Shown here piece by piece: positions 37,526-44,409 of a stretch of DNA of 64,000 bases. The DNA is from Rhodopseudomonas sp. BAL398. GTDB lineage: Bacteria; Pseudomonadota; Alphaproteobacteria; Rhizobiales; Xanthobacteraceae. The stretch covers positions 2,170,001 to 2,234,000 of the forward strand of contig NZ_CP133111.1 in NCBI RefSeq assembly GCF_033001325.1. The letters run 5' to 3'. The position numbers and the translations under genes were made by a program. Under the pieces are notes generated by a model. That model ran no database searches, was not told where the DNA came from, and was given only the letters and a program-made list of their open reading frames with translations. Each line of letters begins with the position of its first letter. Positions within the stretch are counted from its first letter, which is position 1.

Positions 37526-38161
37526 TCAGGGAGCGTCGGGCTCGACGCTATAGATCCACGGCCGCCGCACCCGGTCGCTATCGCCGAATTCCGCGATCCT
37601 GGCCTGCTGCCGCAAGGTGAGGTCGATCTCGTCGAGACCGTCGAGCAGCGCCTCGCGGCGCCGGCGCGACACCGCAAAGCCGAGCTGTGGGCCGCCGGCG
37701 AGGCCGAGCTCATTGCGCGCGAGATCGACCACGAGCTGCCGGTTCGGCGGATCGAACGCGACGGCGGCGGCGAGCCCGGCAACCACCTCGGCCGGCAAGG
37801 TCAGCGCCAGGATGCCGTTCTGAAAGCAGTTCGCCGCGAACAGATCGGCGATGGTCGGGGCGATCACGCAGCGGATGCCCATCCCGGCGATCGCCCACAC
37901 CGCGCCCTCGCGCGCGCTCCCACAGCCGAAATTCCGCCCGGCGAGCAGGATCGTGGCGCCGTCGTAGCGCGGGTCGTTCTGGAAGAACGATGGGTCGGCC
38001 GAGCCGTCCGGCAATCGCCGCAGGCTCTCCAGACAATAAAGGCCGAGATCGGCGCGCGGCACCGCATTGAACAGCCGCTCGACCCGGATGATGGAATCGG
38101 TGTCGACGTCGTCGCGCAGCAGCGGCGCCGCGATTCCCTGAATGCGCGTGAACGGTTGCAC
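37526..38161 (-). CDS. leuD: LeuD-type hydro-lyase small subunit (isopropylmalate isomerase paralogue)
   Basis: A 211-residue swivel-domain subunit with RDDVDTDSIIRVERL near residue 19, the LAGRNFGCGSAREGAVWAIAG substrate-loop region near residue 80, then IRCVIAPTIADLFAANCFQNGILAL. It starts at GTG 38161 with GGGAG 7 nt upstream, 2 nt after the large-subunit stop. It forms the heterodimer with the upstream LeuC-type protein. Because it sits in a transporter/MarR operon and not with leucine genes, its substrate may be another 2- or 3-hydroxy acid such as citramalate, or maleate-type compounds. Confidence 0.88.
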   Translation of the reverse strand: MQPFTRIQGIAAPLLRDDVDTDSIIRVERLFNAVPRADLGLYCLESLRRLPDGSADPSFFQNDPRYDGATILLAGRNFGCGSAREGAVWAIAGMGIRCVIAPTIADLFAANCFQNGILALTLPAEVVAGLAAAVAFDPPNRQLVVDLARNELGLAGGPQLGFAVSRRRREALLDGLDEIDLTLRQQARIAEFGDSDRVRRPWIYSVEPDAP

Positions 38162-38163
38162 GA

Positions 38164-39561
38164 TCAGTCTCCCATCTGCCGGAAATCGCTGATCGCGCCC
38201 CGGATCGCCGATGCGGCCGCCACTGCCGGGCTCGCCAGATGGGTTCGGGCGCCCGGCCCCTGGCGGCCGACGAAATTGCGGTTCGAGGTCGACACCGCGC
38301 GCGCGCCGGGCGGCACCGCCTCGCCATTGGCGGCCAGACACAGCGAGCAGCCGGGTTCGCGCCAGGCAAAGCCGCTGTCGATGAAGATGCGGTCGAGGCC
38401 CTCGGCTTCGGCCTGGCGCTTGACGGTCTCCGAGCCCGGCACGATCCAGGCCGAGACGTGGCCGGCAACCTTGCGGCCCTTGACGATGCTGGCGACGATG
38501 CGCAGGTCGGAGATCCGGCTGTTGGTGCAGGAACCGATGAAGACCCAGTCGACCTTCAGCCCGAGCAGCGACTGCTCCGGCGCGACGCCCATGTAGTCCA
38601 TCGCCTCGCGGAACGATGCCTGCTGCGCCGCCGAGGCCGCCGCCAGCGACGGCACGGTGCCGTCGATGTCGATCACCTGCGCCGGGCTGGTGCCCCAGGT
38701 GATCTGCGGCTGCAGCGACGCCACGTCGACCGCGATTTCGGCATCGAACACCGCATCGGAATCGGACGGCAGCTGGCGCCAGGCCGCCAGCGCCTGCGCC
38801 CACAATTCGCCCTTGGGCGCGAACGGGCGGCCTTCCAGATAGGCGAAGGTGGTCGCGTCCGGCGCCACCATGCCGACCTTGGCGCCGAGTTCGATCGACA
38901 GGTTGCACAGCGTCAGTCGGGCTTCGACGTCCAGCGCCCGCACCGCTTCGCCGACATACTCCACCGCGTAGCCGCTGCCGCCGCCGGCGCCGAGCCGGCC
39001 GACCGCTGCGAGGATCAGGTCCTTGGCGGAGATGCCGGCGCCGGCGGCGCCGACGAAGCGGATCCGCATCGTCTTCAGCTTCGCCTGCACGATGGTCTGG
39101 GTCGCTAGTACGTGCTCGGCTTCGGTCGAGCCGATGCCGAACCCCATCGCGCCGACGCCGCCATGGGTGCAGGTGTGGCTGTCGGCGCAGACCACGATTG
39201 CGCCCGGGACGCTGACGCCCAGTTCGGGGCCGATGACGTGAACGATGCCGTTCCCGGAGCGGCCGACGTCGAATAGCCGGATGCCGGCCGCCGCCACCCC
39301 TTCGCGCAGCGATGCGATGGTGCGGCTGCGGTTCTCCGAGGTCGCCGGCCGGCCGGCGGCGGTCGACACCACGTGATCGAGCGTGGCAAAGCACAGCGCC
39401 GGCTGCGCCACGCGCCGGCCGCTGGCGTGGAGCCTGGCCAGCACTGGGCCGGAGCCGTCGTGCAGCAGGTGGCGGTCGACATGCAGCAGAGAGAAGCCGT
39501 CGCCGAGATCGGCGATTTCGTGCGCTTGCCAGATCTTGTGATACATCGTTTGCGCCGTCAC
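38164..39561 (-). CDS. leuC: LeuC-type [4Fe-4S] hydro-lyase large subunit
   Basis: The 465-residue aconitase-superfamily protein has the three cluster ligands in place: Cys345 in IGSCTNSR, and Cys405 and Cys408 in PGCSLC. It also has the substrate-site segment CADSHTCTHGGVGAMGFGIGSTEAEH near residues 125-150. The GTG start overlaps the marR stop (GTGA). Isopropylmalate isomerases, citraconase, maleate hydratase (HbzIJ type) and dimethylmalate dehydratase share this architecture. The operon context argues for a catabolic carboxylate rather than leucine synthesis, but sequence alone does not decide. Confidence 0.88.
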   Translation of the reverse strand: MTAQTMYHKIWQAHEIADLGDGFSLLHVDRHLLHDGSGPVLARLHASGRRVAQPALCFATLDHVVSTAAGRPATSENRSRTIASLREGVAAAGIRLFDVGRSGNGIVHVIGPELGVSVPGAIVVCADSHTCTHGGVGAMGFGIGSTEAEHVLATQTIVQAKLKTMRIRFVGAAGAGISAKDLILAAVGRLGAGGGSGYAVEYVGEAVRALDVEARLTLCNLSIELGAKVGMVAPDATTFAYLEGRPFAPKGELWAQALAAWRQLPSDSDAVFDAEIAVDVASLQPQITWGTSPAQVIDIDGTVPSLAAASAAQQASFREAMDYMGVAPEQSLLGLKVDWVFIGSCTNSRISDLRIVASIVKGRKVAGHVSAWIVPGSETVKRQAEAEGLDRIFIDSGFAWREPGCSLCLAANGEAVPPGARAVSTSNRNFVGRQGPGARTHLASPAVAAASAIRGAISDFRQMGD

Positions 39562-40061
39562 GGCTCGATCTCCGCGTCCTCATCGGACAACGCGTCCACA
39601 TGGACGATCAGCCGATTTAGAATGCTCCAGAACTGCTCGCGCTCGGCTTCGGTCAACAGCCGCAGCAGCGCGGCCTGGCGCTGCTGCGCGAACGGCATGA
39701 TCTTGCGATAGGCGGCGTCGCCGGCCGCCGTGGTGCGAACCACCACCGCCCGCCGGTCGGCCGGATCCTCGGCGATCGAGATCAGCTTGCGCTGTTCGAG
39801 TTTCTTCAGCAGCCGGCCGATCAGCGCCTTGTCGCTGCCCAGATGGAGCGCGAGGTCGCTGGCGGCGCAAGGCTGTTGCTGAACGATCGCCGCCAGCGTC
39901 CGCCATTCGGTGACGGTGATGTCGAACGCTTCCGGATAAGCCTTGGCCGAATAGCGCTTCAGCGCCCGCGCCAACGTGTTGACCTTGGCGGTGAGAAAGT
40001 CGGGGGTCGACAGCGTGTGCCCGTCCGGGGCGATCCGCCGCCAGGGGTAGCGTTCGCCCAT
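39558..40061 (-). CDS. MarR-family transcriptional regulator
   Basis: A 167-residue protein with the MarR winged helix (ITVTEWRTLAAIVQQQPCAASDLALHLGSDKALIGRLLKKLEQRKLI, with wing AEDPADRRAVVVRTT) flanked by dimerisation helices. The ATG overlaps the stop of the ABC ATPase gene (ATGA), and its own stop overlaps leuC. It is thus embedded within the operon it probably represses through the paired palindromes at 44057-44090. The inducing ligand is probably the transported or metabolised carboxylate. Confidence 0.9.
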   Translation of the reverse strand: MGERYPWRRIAPDGHTLSTPDFLTAKVNTLARALKRYSAKAYPEAFDITVTEWRTLAAIVQQQPCAASDLALHLGSDKALIGRLLKKLEQRKLISIAEDPADRRAVVVRTTAAGDAAYRKIMPFAQQRQAALLRLLTEAEREQFWSILNRLIVHVDALSDEDAEIEP

Positions 40062-41191
40062 CAGGCCGCCTCCGTCCGTGCTGACGTCGTCGCCGCCGGG
40101 ATCGACCAGGTGTCGCCCAGCGTCACCGACAGCGTGACGTCGCGATCGACGCCGACGTCGTTCTCCGGCGCAGCATCGACCGTGAAGGCAGTGTCGCCGA
40201 CGCGGACGATCAGGGTGCGTCGCGAACCGCGGAACACGTTCTTCTCGACCCGGCCGCGCCAACTGATCTCCTGCTGGTCGACGGCATGCACCGGGCTTGC
40301 ATCGACGCGAATGCTTTCGGCGCGGACGATCACCGACACCGGGCGACCCTGCGCCACGTGGTCGGACGCCTGCACGCGACCCGACCAGCCGTCGCCCTGC
40401 ACCTCCAGGATGCGCGAATCCCTGCCGGCTTCCGAGGAAATCACGGTCGCCGGAATGATGGTCGAATTGGTGCAGAATTCGGCGACGTTCAGCGTCGCCG
40501 GCCGGAAGTAGATGCCCTCCGGGGTGTCGTTCTGCAGGATCGCGCCCTGCCGCATCACGATGATGCGGTCAGACAGCGCCATCGCCTCCTCCTGATCATG
40601 GGTCACGAACACGGTGGTGATCGCGAGGCGCTGCTGCAACGCCCGCAACTCGATCCGCATCTCGTCGCGCAGCTTGGCGTCGAGATTCGACAGCGGCTCG
40701 TCGAACAGCAGCACCGACGGCTCGAACGCGATCGCGCGGGCGATCGCGACGCGCTGCTGCTGGCCGCCGCTCAGCAGCGGGGCCGGCCGCTCGGCATAGG
40801 CCGACATCTTCACCAAATCGAGCGCCCGCATCGTCTTGGCGTGAACCTCCTGCCGCGACAGCCGGCGCAGCCTCAGCGGATAGGCGACGTTGTCGAACAC
40901 CGTCATATGCGGCCAGATCGCGTAGGACTGGAACACCATTCCGGCGTTGCGCTTTTCCGGCGGCAGGAAGATCCCCCGGGCGGGATCGCTGACGGTGCTG
41001 TCGCCGATCGAGATCACGCCGCCGGTGTTGGACTCCAGCCCTGCGATCATCCGCAGGGTGGTGGTCTTGCCGCAGCCCGACGGCCCCAGCAGGGTGACGA
41101 AGGCGCCGTCGGGAATGACGGCCGTGACGTCCTTGACCGCGGCGAAGTCACCGAAGCGGCGGCTGACTGAGTTCAGGTGGACGCTTGGCAA
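40061..41191 (-). CDS. ABC importer ATPase (Fbp/Afu/Pot-type, with TOBE domain)
   Basis: The 376-residue ATPase has Walker A (GPSGCGKTTTLR), Q-loop (VFQSYAIWPHMTV), signature LSGGQQQRVAIARAIA, Walker B (VLLFDEPLSNLD) and the H-loop (TVFVTHDQEEAM). A C-terminal TOBE-type regulatory region of about 130 residues follows. It starts at TTG 41191 with GGAG 7-8 nt upstream. It belongs to the ferric/polyamine/thiamine class of importers and couples to the two-domain permease of this operon. Confidence 0.92.
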   Translation of the reverse strand: MPSVHLNSVSRRFGDFAAVKDVTAVIPDGAFVTLLGPSGCGKTTTLRMIAGLESNTGGVISIGDSTVSDPARGIFLPPEKRNAGMVFQSYAIWPHMTVFDNVAYPLRLRRLSRQEVHAKTMRALDLVKMSAYAERPAPLLSGGQQQRVAIARAIAFEPSVLLFDEPLSNLDAKLRDEMRIELRALQQRLAITTVFVTHDQEEAMALSDRIIVMRQGAILQNDTPEGIYFRPATLNVAEFCTNSTIIPATVISSEAGRDSRILEVQGDGWSGRVQASDHVAQGRPVSVIVRAESIRVDASPVHAVDQQEISWRGRVEKNVFRGSRRTLIVRVGDTAFTVDAAPENDVGVDRDVTLSVTLGDTWSIPAATTSARTEAA

Positions 41192-41233
41192 GACCAGTCT
41201 CCGGGGTCGAGGATGCGCGGCGATCGACGATCG

Positions 41234-42247
41234 CTACTTGTAGATCTCGGTGGCGAGCTTGAGATCGGCGTTGATGGTGGCGGGGTTGCTGGTCCCGAGC
41301 AGCTTCGCCTTGACGATGTCCTTGACGTCCGCCGGGATCTTGTCGTCGAGCCCCTTGACGGTCGGGACCCGCGCCGACCGGACATAGACCAATTGCGCCT
41401 CGTCCGACAGGAAGAAGTCCATCAGCAGCCGCGCCGCGTTCGGATGCGGGGCGTTATTGGTCAGCGCGAGGTCGAACTGCGCGTAGACGTCGCCCTCGAT
41501 CGGCGTGATGCCGACGATCGGTAGCCCCTTGTTGAGCAGTTGATCGGGCAGCGAGAACGGGATGTAGATCGGGAACTCGCCGCGCGCGACGCGGCGAGCG
41601 TTCTCGCGCACCGAGCGGCTGAACTGCGGCTTCTGCGCCGCCAGCTTCTCGTGAAATTCGCGGCCGAACTTGGCGTAGGTGGTGGCGAACATCGTCGACC
41701 CGCCGCCCAGCGCGCGCATGTCGTCGGACAGGATCTTGCCCTGCCATTTCGGATCGAGCAGATCCTTCCAGCTCTTCGGCCGATCCTTTTCCGGCACCAG
41801 CTTGGTGTTGACCGCGATGCCGTAGCCCTGGATGTAGATCGGCAGCCTGGTGCCATCGAGCTCGAGATCGCCGCGCAGCTTTCCGAGCGCCGGCAGCTCG
41901 CCATAGGGCGCGAGCGCCTCCTGGTTCTTCAACAGCCACAGCGCGCCGGCGCCGTTGAGGATGACGTCGGCGGAGACCCGGCCGGTGGCCTTCTCGGTGC
42001 GGACGCGTTCGGCGAGGTCGCTGGCGCGCAGGTCGAGGATCTCGACCGGGATGCCGTATTTGGCCTCAAACATCTTGGCGACTTCCGGATGGTAGGGAAC
42101 GCCGACATGGCCGCTGTACAGCGTCACCTTGCCCTCGGCTTTCGCCGCCTTGACGACCTCGTTCCAGTCGGCGGCCTGCGCCGATGCCGACGTCCCGATT
42201 GCGATCGCGACGATCGCCGCGGATAGCCTGTTTGCCCAGTTGATCAC
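41234..42247 (-). CDS. Periplasmic substrate-binding protein (Fbp/Afu-like, family 1)
   Basis: A 337-residue exported protein. The signal peptide is at residues 1-26 (INWANRLSAAIVAIAIGTSASAQA), then the mature chain ADWNEVVKAAKAEGKVTLYSGH, typical of the FbpA/AfuA-like family. It starts at GTG 42247 with GGAAGG 3-4 nt upstream. Ferric-binding members use a tyrosine pair near the C-terminal half; here I cannot point to a YY pair, so iron is not assured and an organic-acid ligand is equally plausible. Confidence 0.88.
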   Translation of the reverse strand: MINWANRLSAAIVAIAIGTSASAQAADWNEVVKAAKAEGKVTLYSGHVGVPYHPEVAKMFEAKYGIPVEILDLRASDLAERVRTEKATGRVSADVILNGAGALWLLKNQEALAPYGELPALGKLRGDLELDGTRLPIYIQGYGIAVNTKLVPEKDRPKSWKDLLDPKWQGKILSDDMRALGGGSTMFATTYAKFGREFHEKLAAQKPQFSRSVRENARRVARGEFPIYIPFSLPDQLLNKGLPIVGITPIEGDVYAQFDLALTNNAPHPNAARLLMDFFLSDEAQLVYVRSARVPTVKGLDDKIPADVKDIVKAKLLGTSNPATINADLKLATEIYK

Positions 42248-42269
42248 GTCGCCTTCCCTTTCCTTGTTG

Positions 42270-44000
42270 TTATTTCGCCGCAACCCATCGGTTGACGATG
42301 AGCAGATGGAGCCCGCGGAACACCAGCACGACGATCAGCATCATCACCGCCACCGCGCTGACGTCCTCGGCCTTGCCCTCCTCCCACAGCCGCAGCACGG
42401 TGACCGGAAGCACCTCGTTGCCTACCGAATAGAGCAGGATCGACGCGCTGAGCTCGCGGAAGATCATGAAGAAGGTCAGCACCCAGCCGACCGAGAACGA
42501 CGGCAGCGTCAGTGCCAGCACGATCTTCCCGAACGTCCTCAGCCAGCTCGCACCGTGAACCCGCGAGGATTCCTCGAGATCGTAGGAGAGCTGCATGAAC
42601 GCCGTGCTCATGGTGCGCACGCCGAGCGGCGTGCCCAGCGACATATAGGCCAGCAGCAGCGCCCACAGCGTACCGTAGATGCCGATGCTGTGCGGCAGCA
42701 GCGCAAACCCCCACAGGAATCCCAGCCCCAGCACCATGCCGGGCATCATCCACGGCAACCACGCGATCAGGTCGATCAGGTGCCGGAGCGGCAGCCGGGT
42801 CCGCACCACCACATAGGCGATGATGCTGCCGAGAATCATCGTCAGGGTGGCGCCGATGAAGCCGAGTCGCGCGGTGTTCGATGCCGACCGCCAGAACAGA
42901 TCGCTGTGCAGCACGTCGCGATAATGCGACAGCGTCAGCATGTCGACGCTGTAGAAGCCGTAATATCGCGAGAACGAACTGACCACCAGCTGCAGGACCG
43001 GCAGGCAGGTGAACACGACCACGTTAGCGACGCAGAACGCGAAGACCGGCCAACGCCACGCGCCCAATGCAACCGGCCGCGGCGCGAACGCCTTTCCGGA
43101 CACCGTCTGGAAACTGCGGCCGCGCAGCAGTCGCCATTGCCAGGCAACCATCAGCGCCATCAGCAGCACGATCGCGAACGACAGCGCCGCCGCATATTGA
43201 TAGTTCGGCGTCGCGCGATTGTTGATCGAATCGTATATCTCGGTGGTGACGACGTGGATCCCGGCCGGAACGCCGAAGAACAGCGGCGATTCAAACGCCT
43301 CGATGCCGCCGATCACCGACAGGATCGCGACGCTGGAGATCGCCGGCAGCATCAACGCCAGCGTGATGGTGCGGAACGTCCGCAGCACCCCGGCGCCGCA
43401 GGTGCGGCTGCTCTCCTCCAGCGAGGGGTCCATCGCGCGGAACGCCTCGATCAGCAGGATGAAGGCGAACGGCACGGTGAACTGCATCATGTGCCAGACC
43501 ACGCCGCCATAGGAGTAGACGTTGACGAGCGGCCAGCTCGCGCCGGTCAGCGCCTGCCAGACCTGATTGATCGAGCCCGCGGTCGGATTGCCCAGCATCG
43601 CCCAGCCCATCGCGGTGAGGATCGGGGGAATGAAGAACGGCAATCCGATCAGCAACTCCAGCATGGTCTTGCCGGGAATGTCGGTGCGCGACACGGCCCA
43701 GGCCAGCAGCACGGCGAGCACCAGGCTGAGCACGGTCTTCACCAGCGAGATCGTCGCCGTGGTGGCGAGAATGCCGAGCGTGCGCAGGTTGAACAGCGCC
43801 GCATAGCCCGACAGGTCGAACGTCCCGGTCTCGCCGGGCGGCCGCGTGCTTAGGCTGCCGTACAGCAGCGTACCGATCGGATAGACCGTCAGCGCCGCCA
43901 GAATGACGACCAGCACCAGCGGCGCAGCCAGCCGGCCAAGCCGGCCAAGCCGGAGATTGCCGCGCGCCGTGGCGCCGATGGACAGGGCTTGCATCGCCAT
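42270..44000 (-). CDS. ABC importer permease, two fused membrane domains (FbpB type)
   Basis: A 576-residue inner-membrane protein with about 12 transmembrane helices in two homologous halves. Each half has an EAA-type coupling loop: LEESSRTCGAGVLRTFRTITLALMLP near residue 200 and LEESSRVHGASWLRTFGKIVLALTLP near residue 480. This tandem arrangement is typical of ferric/thiamine-type importers. It is the first gene of the six-gene operon, with the paired palindromic operators 56-90 bp upstream. The start could be MAMQ (44000) or the second Met. Confidence 0.92.
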   Translation of the reverse strand: MAMQALSIGATARGNLRLGRLGRLAAPLVLVVILAALTVYPIGTLLYGSLSTRPPGETGTFDLSGYAALFNLRTLGILATTATISLVKTVLSLVLAVLLAWAVSRTDIPGKTMLELLIGLPFFIPPILTAMGWAMLGNPTAGSINQVWQALTGASWPLVNVYSYGGVVWHMMQFTVPFAFILLIEAFRAMDPSLEESSRTCGAGVLRTFRTITLALMLPAISSVAILSVIGGIEAFESPLFFGVPAGIHVVTTEIYDSINNRATPNYQYAAALSFAIVLLMALMVAWQWRLLRGRSFQTVSGKAFAPRPVALGAWRWPVFAFCVANVVVFTCLPVLQLVVSSFSRYYGFYSVDMLTLSHYRDVLHSDLFWRSASNTARLGFIGATLTMILGSIIAYVVVRTRLPLRHLIDLIAWLPWMMPGMVLGLGFLWGFALLPHSIGIYGTLWALLLAYMSLGTPLGVRTMSTAFMQLSYDLEESSRVHGASWLRTFGKIVLALTLPSFSVGWVLTFFMIFRELSASILLYSVGNEVLPVTVLRLWEEGKAEDVSAVAVMMLIVVLVFRGLHLLIVNRWVAAK

Positions 44001-44405
44001 TGCGAGGTGGTCTTTTTTGCCGAGGACGTTTCCGGCAGCCTTCTTGCCCGAAACAAGTAGACATGTCTACCAATTAAAAGACATGTCTACGATCTCGGCC
44101 GCGGTGCGGCGCATTAACACATCGGCCTGGGAATGGCAGCAAGCGCCGGCCTGGACGGCCAAGGCACGACTCAGAGATTGATGTTGCTGCTGCAGCCTGG
44201 CGGTGAGGTTTGAAAGGCTATCGATTCGGTTCGGACCGAGATGTCCAAGCGGGGAAGTCAGGCCGACTTAGTCTGCCCGCGGACGACCTGTTGAGCCGCC
44301 ACAGCTAGAGCAGGATGACTTATCTTCGAATCGTCATCCCGCTCTAGCTTCTCGTTTGAGCATGATCTTTTCCGAAAAACGGGATCCACTTTTCGGGATC
44401 ATGCT
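44001..44405. other. Intergenic region between the ABC operon and glnE
   Basis: This 405-bp gap contains the MarR-type operators at 44057-44090 and a two-hairpin dispersed repeat at 44306-44409. The stretch 44100-44300 holds no gene or structure that I recognise. Confidence 0.6.
44057..44090 (-). promoter_or_regulatory. Paired palindromic operators for the MarR regulator
   Basis: GTAGACATGTCTAC (44057-44070) is a perfect 14-bp palindrome. AGACATGTCT (44079-44088), followed by AC, is a second copy whose centre is 20 bp away, two helical turns. They lie 57-90 bp upstream of the permease start, on the operon's promoter side, with an AT-rich spacer (CAATTAAA) between them. Spacing and symmetry fit cooperative binding of two MarR dimers, and the only local regulator is the MarR gene of this operon. 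Confidence 0.75.
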
Positions 44406-44409
44406 CTAG
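44306..44409. repeat. Dispersed two-hairpin repeat, copy 1
   Basis: AGAGCAGGATGAC pairs with GTCATCCCGCTCT, and GAGCATGATC with GATCATGCTC, giving two adjacent hairpins. A near-identical copy lies at 55685-55790. The terminal CTCTAG supplies the TAG stop of glnE (44406-44408). Confidence 0.85.
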
